DNA from: Micromonospora cathayae
GTDB lineage: Bacteria > Actinomycetota > Actinomycetes > Mycobacteriales > Micromonosporaceae
Length of the DNA: 64,000 nucleotides
Assembly: GCF_028993575.1 (NCBI RefSeq)
Contig: NZ_CP118615.1
Span: forward strand, 496,001-560,000
Reading direction: 5' to 3'
In this document: positions 8,501-14,956 of the stretch, piece by piece
Layout of the letters: the number at the start of each line of letters is the position of its first letter
How positions within the stretch are numbered: position 1 is the stretch's first letter
Made by a program: the position numbers and the translations under genes
The notes under the pieces: model-generated
Database searches by the model: none
Told to the model about the DNA's origin: nothing
What the model saw: the letters and a program-made list of their open reading frames with translations, nothing else

Positions 8501-8756
8501 GGTGCAGGTCCTGGGTGAGCGCGGAGATGTCGACCGACAGCGCGGTCAACGACCGGGCCTGGTTGGCCTCGTACGCGCCCTCGCCGACCGAGATGAGCCG
8601 TACCGTCGCCAGCGCGATGACCGCGGCGACCGGGACGACGAGGATCAGCGCGAGCTTGGACCGGATCCGCGCGTCGCGCAGCCGGGGGAGCCGGCGCCGT
8701 CGCTTGTCCTGGTTTGGCTGACCGCTCTCGGGCAGGGTCGTAGGTGCGGTGCTCAC
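5553..8756 (-). CDS. cvnA: Conservon sensor histidine-kinase-like protein CvnA with NIT sensor domain
   Basis: First gene of the conservon, 1067 aa. Order: basic N-terminus, TM1 (~35-55), extracytoplasmic nitrate/nitrite-sensing (NIT) domain with DLHRERMAAATYLA, TM2 (~330-355), HAMP, coiled linker with ELDHLATRMRRN, then a HATPase_c domain with N-box ELLDNATRFSP (~553) and EDRGLGLT. Residues ~680-1067 are a Pro/Thr/Gly-rich tail with TTPLGGPTTP-type repeats. The GTG at 8756 was chosen for GGAGG about 8 nt upstream; an open frame extends 49 codons further without a good site. Such kinases usually lack a normal phosphorelay and signal through CvnB-D. No cvnE or P450 gene follows. Confidence 0.9.
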   Translation of the reverse strand: MSTAPTTLPESGQPNQDKRRRRLPRLRDARIRSKLALILVVPVAAVIALATVRLISVGEGAYEANQARSLTALSVDISALTQDLHRERMAAATYLAVPTSKPDSYNLHVRRTDQRVAQYTAQRREIGEVPAAVRDRLRIIDDHLATLNTTRQEVLNRGDRQMPVSAVVLRYGVVLTDLVGYGDALAQLPGDGALADSRRAVAAFSRAKSAVAEEEAVAFTALATNRVDQEQFSSFVATLTSQQEALLAFSLAADPAQQALVDSTVTGDAVVLADRVAADISRSVGQRALVGADDATFAIGAVNDLMRWTEGQLQDQLLNQTDQARTAVIRQAVIESLLVLLTLIVAITLAVVLARSLNHSLRRLREGALSVANHDLPEAVKRLQNMGNAGDSGVEEVVREVRDPIKLTNKDEVGQVALAFNVVHREAVRIAAEQAALRNSVSAMFLNLARRSQTLVDRMIGELDAIERGEEDPKRLAQLFELDHLATRMRRNDENLLVLAGADSAVPRRDDALLVDVLRAAQSEVELYNRIEFGTVDTDISVAAHAVNDVVRLVAELLDNATRFSPPTTTVVADGRRIRDYVLIQIEDRGLGLTDEQLDSLNRRLAAPSSVDVAAFRLMGLAVVSRLASRYGIRVELRRNVEGGTVAQVTLPNSTVVLPQTRGRDQALPRPRQPLAVEQSPLNTSSPLPEPLAGGARTSAATLTGDPWRNSGPTPTQWPATNENRDTGPTVNVGGPTTASPSLGGSLFTPVPPAQSTSSNGALAGTPTTAFPTLNPLPQRSPGTGPATSALPAGPVAGPVATPAGPTTPLGGPTTPFGGPTTPLTGPVIPPAGPTTPLAVPAATPGVPAVRRPDEPAEAAPIFREMETAWFRSHGNDATAIFARPQFDQDTAVSSPVVSSPVVAAPKAEVPRLPGRTPGATVTSPSQPPPPSYTPPPPPVTPVPEPVATPAPIPAPAPTPAPAPVVEVTPKPASNADAWRTAADDGWSRAVKAAEPTVAGQTRSGLPKRVPQAQLVPGGVEPKGGRDRSRRTPDEVRGLLSAYHRGVQRGRTAGADLNSDSTKETSR

Positions 8757-9199
8757 GACATCGCCTCCGTCGTTTCTTCCACGCTTGACCCGCCGACCCG
8801 CGCCTGGTGCAGCGGACAGCGCCGCGCGCGGCTCGGCCGCGATTTCATCAGAGAAGATCTGATTTGGGAAGCCACAGTGAGACAGGAAACGGTAGGACAG
8901 CACTCAACCGCTGAAGTGGTCAACGATTACCTTCATTTCCGCAAGGCCCTGATCAGGGCAGATGATCCACAGTGTTCGTCCGCTTCTGCTAAGTGAGCAT
9001 TTGCAAACCTTGGGGACCGCCAACATGTGGGACGGCTATCCCGAAACACCTCGGCCATCCGCAGCTTGACCACGGGGGCCTGGCATTGGCAAGGTTTTGC
9101 AGGCTTCGCGCACACCGTACGGCAGACCCATCCCGTCTCTCCACCGAGGACGGTAATAGCGGGGATCGGGCAACGCCCACCCGCATCTGGAGGACCAAG
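8757..9199. promoter_or_regulatory. Divergent intergenic region with two palindromes upstream of cvnA
   Basis: No gene is supported in these 443 nt between divergent cvnA and the binding-protein gene. Two symmetric sites stand out: ATCAGA-N5-TCTGAT at 8847-8863, and the perfect 14-bp GCCCTGATCAGGGC at 8946-8959. Both are candidate operators for the conservon or its neighbour. No convincing paired -35/-10 was identified. Confidence 0.4.
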
Positions 9200-10381
9200 T
9201 TGAGCCCCATCCGCTCCGTGACCACCGCGGCGCTCGCATCAGTCGTCCTGGCCACCACGCTCACCGGCTGCCAGCTCGGCGAGGAGCCCCAGGACACCAG
9301 CCCCATCGTGATCGGCGCCGACCTCGAACTCTCCGGCGCCCAGGCCCCCGTCGGCAAGGCGTACCAGCGCGCCCTGGAACTCAAGCGCGACCAGCTGAAC
9401 GCCTCCGGCGCCCTGGGCGGCCGCAAGGTCGAGCTGCGGATCAAGGACAACCGCTCCGACGCCGCGGAGTCGCAGCGCAACATCGGTGACTTCGGCAACG
9501 ACTCCTCGGTCAGCGCGATCATCATGGGCGGCTGCAACGAGTGCGCGGTCGCCTCCGTCCGCACCATCAACGAGAAGAAGGTGCCGACCATCGCCCTGGC
9601 CCCGTCGGGCGCGATCACCAACCCGGTCGCCGAGCGGCCGTACGTCTTCAAGCTGGCCCCGAACGCCGCCGACAGCGCCTCCGCCCTCGCCAGCGAGCTG
9701 GTCCGGCGGGGCGTCAAGAAGGCGGCCCTGCTGCACAGCGACGACGACTACGGGCGGGAGGGCCAGACCGCGCTGAGCGCCGAGTTCGCCAAGGCCAACA
9801 TCAAACTCGTCGCGGCCCAGGCCGTCAAGGGCACCGACACCGACGTGAGCCAGCCGGTCCAGGCGCTGGTCGACCGCAAGCCCACCGCGATGGTCCTCTG
9901 GACGCCACCGGAGCAGGCGATGCTCGCCGCCACGGCAGCCACCGAGGCCAAGTTCAAGGGCTCGCTGTACTTCGACGCGGCGGCGGCCGGCGAACTCTTC
10001 CTCGGCTCCTCGGCCCGCTCGGCCGAGCAGGCCACCCTGGTCTTCACCCAGACCATGGTGATCGACGACGTGATCGCCACCACCCCCGCCAAGGCCGCCC
10101 GACGGCAGTGGTTCCGTGACTACACCGCCCGCTTCGGCGGGTACCACGGGTTCTCCTCGTTCGCCGCGGACGCCGTGCAGCTCATCGCGGACGCCGAGCT
10201 GCGGGCCGGCGGGGAGCCCGGCCGGGTCGACCGGGACGGTATCCGGGACATCCTGGAGACGTCCCAGATGGACGGCCTGTCCGGCCCGATCCGGATGACC
10301 CCGGACAACCACTCCGGGCTGATGCCCCAGGCGCTGACCACGCTGGTCGCCCAGGGTGGTCGCTGGCGGTTGGCCGGCTAG
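9200..10381 (+). CDS. Branched-chain amino-acid-type ABC transporter substrate-binding lipoprotein
   Basis: Periplasmic-binding-protein type 1 (LivJ/K-like) lipoprotein. The signal peptide MSPIRSVTTAALASVVLATT ends in lipobox LTGC. The mature part starts PIVIGADLELSGAQAPVGKAYQRA and contains LLHSDDDYGREGQT and TAMVLWTPPEQAM, typical of the two-lobe fold. The TTG at 9200 was chosen because GGAGG sits 8 nt upstream and a signal peptide follows at once. An open frame upstream to 8993 has no leader-like sequence. No permease or ATPase genes adjoin it, so it is an orphan receptor that either shares a transporter elsewhere or acts as a sensor component. Ligand unknown. Confidence 0.85.
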   Translation: MSPIRSVTTAALASVVLATTLTGCQLGEEPQDTSPIVIGADLELSGAQAPVGKAYQRALELKRDQLNASGALGGRKVELRIKDNRSDAAESQRNIGDFGNDSSVSAIIMGGCNECAVASVRTINEKKVPTIALAPSGAITNPVAERPYVFKLAPNAADSASALASELVRRGVKKAALLHSDDDYGREGQTALSAEFAKANIKLVAAQAVKGTDTDVSQPVQALVDRKPTAMVLWTPPEQAMLAATAATEAKFKGSLYFDAAAAGELFLGSSARSAEQATLVFTQTMVIDDVIATTPAKAARRQWFRDYTARFGGYHGFSSFAADAVQLIADAELRAGGEPGRVDRDGIRDILETSQMDGLSGPIRMTPDNHSGLMPQALTTLVAQGGRWRLAG

Positions 10382-10392
10382 GTGGTGGGTGG

Positions 10393-10462
10393 GTGTGCCC
10401 CGCCCCCGCCCGGCTCCGGGCGGTCAGGCTTGATCCCTCCGCCGGGCGGGGGCGGGGCACAC
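10393..10462. terminator. Perfect 22-bp inverted repeat between convergent genes
   Basis: Arms 10393-10414 and 10441-10462 pair perfectly across 22 bp with a 26-nt loop, lying 12 nt after the stop of the binding-protein gene and ~100 nt from the end of the convergent permease gene. There is no U-tract. A bidirectional U-less terminator is likely. Confidence 0.7.
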
Positions 10463-10487
10463 CTGGGGTCGAGCTGAGGGGTTGGAC

Positions 10488-10535
10488 GGTCGACGGGGGG
10501 GGTTGCCGGTCGACGGGGGGGGTTGCCGGTCGACC
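10488..10535. repeat. 20-bp tandem repeat, 2.4 copies
   Basis: The unit GGTCGACGGGGGGGGTTGCC occurs at 10488-10507 and 10508-10527, followed by a partial third copy (GGTCGACC). It is non-coding, between convergent genes. Confidence 0.85.
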
Positions 10536-10562
10536 GGGCCTCGCTGGGCGGTTCGGGGTGGG

Positions 10563-11408
10563 TCAGCGGCTGGATGTGGTGGCGCGGACCCAGGGCAGGG
10601 CCAGCCGTTCGGCCAGCACCAGCGCGAAGTAGAGCAGGATGCTCATCGCCGCGATCAGCACGATCGACGCCCAGGACGTCGAGTAGTCGCCGATGCCGTT
10701 GAACTGGAGGATCTGGTAGCCGAGGCCGCCCTCACCGGCCTGGAACTCCCCGATCACCGCGCCGATGGCGGCCAGCGGCATGGCCACCTTCAGCCCGACG
10801 AAGATCTGCGGCAGGGCCGCCGGGAAGCGCACCTTGCGGAACGCCTGCCACCAGGAGGCGTTCAGCGAACGGGCCAGCTCGGCCAGTTCGGCCGGGGTGG
10901 TGGTCAGCCCGGTCGCGGTGGACAGCACGATCGGGAAGAAGCAGAGCAGGAACACCATCGTGAGGATGGGCTTCTGCCCCCAGCCCAGGGAGACCACCAG
11001 CAGCGGCCCGAGCGCGATCTTCGGTACCGCGTTGACCGCCACCAGCAGCGGCGCGAACATCCGTTCCACCGGTCGGGAGGCGGCCAGCGCCAGCCCGATC
11101 AGGACGCCGGCCACGGTGGAGATCAGGAAGCCGACGACGGTGGACATCGTGGTCGTCGCGGCGGCCTCCAGGAGCAGGCTGCGGTGTTCGGCCAGCGCCC
11201 GGAGCACGTTCTGCGGCGGCGGCAGCGAGGCCGGATGGATGAGCTGGAACACCGAGGTGACCAGCCACCACACGGTGAGGGCCACCACGACGCCGAGCAG
11301 CGGCAGGCCGATGGTCGCCGACCCGGCGCCGAGACGGCGTGCGGCCGTCGGACCCCGGACCGGCTTCGATGTTGCGGGCTCCGTGGCCCGCTCCTGTAGA
11401 TCGGTCAT
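10563..11408 (-). CDS. ABC transporter permease (SsuC/TauC/NrtB family)
   Basis: Inner-membrane permease with six predicted TM segments, starting IGLPLLGVVVALTVWWLV. The EAA-type loop reads ARSLNASWWQAFRKVRFPAALPQIFVGL, typical of nitrate/sulfonate/taurine/HMP importers. The ATG at 11408 was chosen for GAGGAG upstream; an in-frame start at 11474 lies close to the binding-protein stop. It follows that gene by ~80 nt on the same strand, and its likely ATPase is the divergent gene at 12796. Substrate not determinable from sequence. Confidence 0.88.
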   Translation of the reverse strand: MTDLQERATEPATSKPVRGPTAARRLGAGSATIGLPLLGVVVALTVWWLVTSVFQLIHPASLPPPQNVLRALAEHRSLLLEAAATTTMSTVVGFLISTVAGVLIGLALAASRPVERMFAPLLVAVNAVPKIALGPLLVVSLGWGQKPILTMVFLLCFFPIVLSTATGLTTTPAELAELARSLNASWWQAFRKVRFPAALPQIFVGLKVAMPLAAIGAVIGEFQAGEGGLGYQILQFNGIGDYSTSWASIVLIAAMSILLYFALVLAERLALPWVRATTSSR

Positions 11409-11488
11409 TGTCTTCTTCTCCTCGCCTGGAGCCGGTACGCCGAGCGGGGGTGCCGCCGTCGGGACGACGGCCACCCCCGTACGGGCCG

Positions 11489-12535
11489 TCAGGCCTTCGG
11501 CGCGAGGCTGAAGTCGACGACCTGGTCCGGCGTGATGTTCTGCTTGAGCGCGCCCGCGCCCTGGAGGATCGCGATGCTCTTGGCGACCCGGCCGCTGTCC
11601 AGCGCGCCGATGGCGGTACCCGAGTTGCTGGACCGGACGTACGCGGCCATCAGCTCCAGTTCGGCGGCGGCGGCCTGCGGGTTGGCCGCGTCCACGTTCT
11701 TAGCCAGGATCTCGCCGGCCTCCTTCGGGTTGGCCAGGCTGTACTCCAGCCCCTTGAGCAGCGCGGCGGTGAAGCGCTTCACCGTCTCCGGCTCCTCCTT
11801 GGCGAGCTTCTTGGAGGTGATCAGCGCGTTGCCGTAGAGGTCGGTCATCACGTCGCTGTACGGCAGCAGGACCGGCTCCTTCTTGGTCACCGCCCGGACG
11901 GTCGGGGCGCCCACGACGAACTGGCCGATGCCGTCGACCTTGCCGGCGGCAAGCGTGCCGATCAGCTCCTGGGCCTGGCCGTTCACCCAGGTCACCTTGC
12001 TGGCGTCGACGCCGGCCAGCTTCGCGTACGTCGGGAAGAGGTTCCGGACGACGGATTGCTGGGTGTCGGCGATGGTCTTGCCCTCCAGGTCCTTCGGGGA
12101 CGCGATGCCCTTGTCCTGGGTGGTCACGATGGCGGCCATGGTGCGCTGCTGGATGGCCGCGACCGCGACGAACTCCTTGTTCTTCGGGTCGTCCCCGCCG
12201 AGCTGGAGGATGCCGCCGGTGAGGTCGATCGGGCCGAAGTCGGCCTTACCGCCGATGATGGTGGTGATGACACCGCCGGTGCCCTGGCCCGGCTTGATGT
12301 CGACCTCGAAGCCGGCCTCCTTGAAGAAGCCCTTGTCCTTCGCCACCCAGGCGTAGGAATCCCGCCCGAAGTTACCGAACGAGGTGAGATACGTCACTTT
12401 CCGCAGCTTCGAGCCGTCGCCGCTGCCGGAGTCGGAGGAGTCGGAGCCACTGCTGCAGGCGGAGACCAGAGCCAGAGCCGCGACCAACGCCGTCGCGGCC
12501 ACCGTACGGGTCAACCTTCTCATTTTGTGCACCAT
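11489..12535 (-). CDS. NMT1/THI5-like (SsuA-type) ABC substrate-binding lipoprotein
   Basis: Lipoprotein receptor for the neighbouring permease. The signal peptide RRLTRTVAATALVAALAL is followed by lipobox VSAC. The mature domain (VTYLTSFGNFGRDSYAWVAK, DKGFFKEAGFEVDIKPGQGT) matches the NMT1/THI5 and SsuA family, which binds pyrimidines, sulfonates or related small molecules. Start ATG at 12535 (GGAAAGG just upstream) or ATG at 12523; both give a good signal peptide. It begins a divergent unit whose other arm starts at 12796. The ligand cannot be assigned, and no thiamine riboswitch precedes it. Confidence 0.87.
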   Translation of the reverse strand: MVHKMRRLTRTVAATALVAALALVSACSSGSDSSDSGSGDGSKLRKVTYLTSFGNFGRDSYAWVAKDKGFFKEAGFEVDIKPGQGTGGVITTIIGGKADFGPIDLTGGILQLGGDDPKNKEFVAVAAIQQRTMAAIVTTQDKGIASPKDLEGKTIADTQQSVVRNLFPTYAKLAGVDASKVTWVNGQAQELIGTLAAGKVDGIGQFVVGAPTVRAVTKKEPVLLPYSDVMTDLYGNALITSKKLAKEEPETVKRFTAALLKGLEYSLANPKEAGEILAKNVDAANPQAAAAELELMAAYVRSSNSGTAIGALDSGRVAKSIAILQGAGALKQNITPDQVVDFSLAPKA

Positions 12536-12700
12536 GTCCTTTCCAGACCGGTAGCGGTGGCCACCGGAGGAGTTGTCGAACCAGACGACGCCGTGGTGAG
12601 AGGGGGTGGGGACCGGCGCCGTCGTCGCGGGGGGACTCTTCGCCGGCACAGCGTACGAGAGAGTCACCTTTGCGACACCAGGTGGATCCGGTTACGGAAC

Positions 12701-12717
12701 GACAACAGATTGTTGTC
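12701..12717. promoter_or_regulatory. Perfect palindrome GACAACA-GAT-TGTTGTC in divergent promoter
   Basis: A 7-bp inverted repeat with a 3-nt centre lies between the divergent binding-protein (12535) and ATPase (12796) genes. It is flanked by a looser outer symmetry (CCAGGTGGA at about 12678 and TCCACCCTGG at about 12716). The rest of the 260-nt spacer is featureless. Candidate operator that could co-regulate both arms; the regulator is not in the cluster. Confidence 0.55.
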
Positions 12718-12795
12718 CACCCTGGACGGTGTCAACCCACCGGGATGCCGCTAGCCTTGCGAGGCTCGGGATGACCAGGGATGGGAGAGCGGCGG

Positions 12796-13578
12796 ATGAT
12801 ACGACTGTCGGGGGTGTCCCGCACCTTCACCGGCCGCTCCGGCCAGGTCGAGGCCCTGCGCGACATCAACCTCGAGGTCGCCGAGGGTGAGTTCCTCGCG
12901 GTACTGGGCCGCTCCGGTTGCGGTAAGTCCACCCTGCTCCGACTGATCGCCGGGCTGCTGCCGACCACCGGCGGGCAGATCGAGGTGGACGGTACCCCCG
13001 TCACCCGGCCCCGGCAGAACATCGCCATGCTCTTCCAGCGGCCGGCGCTGCTGCCCTGGCGCACCGTGCTGGACAACGTCCTGCTCCCGGTGGAGATCTT
13101 CGGCTGGAGCCGGGCCCGGCACCGGGAACGCGCCCGGGACCTGCTCGACATGGCCGGGCTGGCCGGCTTCGAGAAGCGGCTGCCGCACGAACTCTCCGGC
13201 GGCATGCAGCAGCGGGTCTCGCTCTGCCGGTCGCTGATCGCCGAGCCCCGGGTGTTGCTGATGGACGAGCCGTTCTCCGCCCTGGACGCGCTCACCCGCG
13301 AGGAACTGTCCGGCGAGTTGCAGCGGGTCCACATGGAGAACGCGGCCACCGTCGTGTTCGTCACCCACTCCATCGACGAGGCGGTGCTGCTGGCCGACCG
13401 GGTGGTCGTGCTCAGCCCACGGCCCGGCCGGATCCGCAGCATCGTCGACGTGGACATTCCCCGGCCGCGCAGCCTGGGCCGCAACGCGCACCTGGCCGAC
13501 GTCGCCCGGGTCAGCGCCGACCTGCACGAACTGCTGATGGAACGCGAGCCGGAGCCGGCCGGCCCGAAGGGACGATGA
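12796..13578 (+). CDS. ABC transporter ATPase (SsuB/TauB/NrtD family)
   Basis: Cytoplasmic ATPase for the adjacent importer. Walker A GRSGCGKST (~37-45), signature LSGGMQQR, Walker B VLLMDEPFSALD and H-loop VTHSIDEA are intact; the TVLDNVLLPVEI segment is typical of the SsuB/TauB group. The ATG at 12796 was preferred to that at 12781 because GGGAG lies 8 nt upstream. Its stop overlaps the next start (ATGA), giving a coupled ATPase, oxidoreductase and cupin unit. Confidence 0.9.
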   Translation: MIRLSGVSRTFTGRSGQVEALRDINLEVAEGEFLAVLGRSGCGKSTLLRLIAGLLPTTGGQIEVDGTPVTRPRQNIAMLFQRPALLPWRTVLDNVLLPVEIFGWSRARHRERARDLLDMAGLAGFEKRLPHELSGGMQQRVSLCRSLIAEPRVLLMDEPFSALDALTREELSGELQRVHMENAATVVFVTHSIDEAVLLADRVVVLSPRPGRIRSIVDVDIPRPRSLGRNAHLADVARVSADLHELLMEREPEPAGPKGR

Positions 13579-14531
13579 CCGTGCGGGTGTGCGTCTTCAC
13601 CGAACCGCACCGGGGAGCCACCTACGACGACCAGCTCCGGTTCGCCCGACAGGTCGAGGACGCCGGTTTCGAGGGCTTCCTCCGGGCCGACCACTACCAG
13701 TCGATGGGAGCCGACCCCGGGCTGCCCGGCCCGACCGACGCCTGGCTGACCCTGGCCGCGCTGGCCCGGGAGACCTCCCGGATCCGGCTCGGCACGCTGG
13801 TCACGTCGGCCACCTTCCGGCTGCCCGGTCCGCTCGCCATGATGGTGGCGCAGGTCGACCAGATGAGCGGCGGCCGGGTCGAGCTGGGCATCGGCGCCGG
13901 CTGGTACGAGCGGGAGCACACCTCGTACGGCATCCCGTTCCCGCCGGTGGTGGAACGGTTCGACCGGCTGGCCGAGCAGCTGGAGGTGATCACCGGCCTG
14001 TGGCGTACCCCGGCCGGTGGGACGTTCAGCCACGTCGGCGAGCACTACCGGCTGGTGGACGCGCCCGCCCTGCCCAAGCCCACGCAGGTACCCGGCCCGC
14101 CGATCATCGTCGGCGGCAAGGGACCGAAACGCACCCCCGAACTCGCCGCCCGGTACGCCGACGAGTTCAACATGCCGTTCCGGAGCGTGCCCGAGACCGC
14201 CGCGGCGTACGAGCGGGTGGTCGAGGCGTGCGACCGGCACGGCCGGACCGGTTCCGGACGGGCGCCGCTGGTGCTCTCCGCCGGGATCGTGGTGGCGATC
14301 GGACGCACCGACGCCGAGGCCCGCCGGCGGGCGGCTCCGCTGCACGTCAAGAGCGCGCTACCACCGGAGGACCCGGTGGTCGGCTCGCCCGCGCAGCTGG
14401 TCGACCGGCTCGGTGAGTTCGCCGCGATCGGCACCACCCGGGTCCACCTGCGGCTGATCGAACTCGACGACCTGGACCACCTCGACCTGATCGCCGGCGA
14501 GGTGCTCCCCCAACTGAGAGGCGGCCGATGA
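13575..14531 (+). CDS. LLM-class (luciferase-like) F420-dependent oxidoreductase
   Basis: 318-aa TIM-barrel flavin or F420 oxidoreductase. Signature stretches: VRVCVFTEP, AGFEGFLRADHYQ, LGTLVTSATFRLPGPLAMMVAQVD, GRVELGIGAGWYEREHTSYGIPFP and PIIVGGKGPKRTPELAARYADEFN. Actinobacterial members with this LGIGAGWYExEH pattern are usually annotated F420-dependent; cofactor is inferred, not shown. The start overlaps the ATPase stop and the stop overlaps the cupin start, so it belongs to the transport unit. It may oxidise or reduce the imported substrate. Confidence 0.85.
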   Translation: MTVRVCVFTEPHRGATYDDQLRFARQVEDAGFEGFLRADHYQSMGADPGLPGPTDAWLTLAALARETSRIRLGTLVTSATFRLPGPLAMMVAQVDQMSGGRVELGIGAGWYEREHTSYGIPFPPVVERFDRLAEQLEVITGLWRTPAGGTFSHVGEHYRLVDAPALPKPTQVPGPPIIVGGKGPKRTPELAARYADEFNMPFRSVPETAAAYERVVEACDRHGRTGSGRAPLVLSAGIVVAIGRTDAEARRRAAPLHVKSALPPEDPVVGSPAQLVDRLGEFAAIGTTRVHLRLIELDDLDHLDLIAGEVLPQLRGGR

Positions 14532-14824
14532 ACACCGAGCAACTCGCCCCCGTCGGCCAGGAGGTCATCCTGGAGAACGACAAGGTCCGGGTCTGGCACA
14601 TCCGGCTGGAACCCGGCGAGCAGCAGCCGCTGCACCGGCACGACCACCCGTACCTGGTGATCGCGGTGCAGGGCGCGAAGAACGTCATCCAGACCGTCGA
14701 CGGCACCCGGATCGACGCCGACGAACCGACCGGCGGGGTGGTCTACCGGGACCCGGGCGCGGTGCACATGCTCACCAACGTGGGTGACACCACGTACCTG
14801 GCCCGCCTGGTCGAGCTGAAGTAG
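14528..14824 (+). CDS. Small single-domain cupin protein
   Basis: 98-aa cupin with the first metal motif LEPGEQQPLHRHDHPYLVIAVQG (three His near residues 37-40) and a degenerate second motif GAVHMLTNVGDT with one His. It could be a metal dioxygenase, isomerase or ligand-binding protein. It is translationally coupled (ATGA) to the LLM oxidoreductase, so it probably acts on the same compound. No other gene follows in the unit. Confidence 0.82.
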   Translation: MNTEQLAPVGQEVILENDKVRVWHIRLEPGEQQPLHRHDHPYLVIAVQGAKNVIQTVDGTRIDADEPTGGVVYRDPGAVHMLTNVGDTTYLARLVELK

Positions 14825-14956
14825 CAGCGGCCGTCCGGACCGGTGACACCGGGACCGGGGCCCGACGACACGCCGGGGCCGGACCGGACGGCGCGCCGTA
14901 AGCGCCATGGCTGGTCAAGGTGGCGATCGGGAGCGACGGGCCGTAACGTGCCGCAC

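Noticed and set aside
8993-9199. Upstream extension of the binding-protein gene to the ATG at 8993
   Set aside because: The added 69 residues have no conserved content, and TTG at 9200 is followed at once by a lipoprotein signal peptide and preceded by GGAGG.
10481-10560. The G-rich 20-bp tandem repeats as a CRISPR array
   Set aside because: Only 2.4 directly abutting copies with no spacers.
11489-14824. Calling the ABC cluster a thiamine-precursor (HMP) importer because of the THI5-like binding protein
   Set aside because: No TPP riboswitch precedes it and the SsuA/THI5 fold binds several unrelated ligands.
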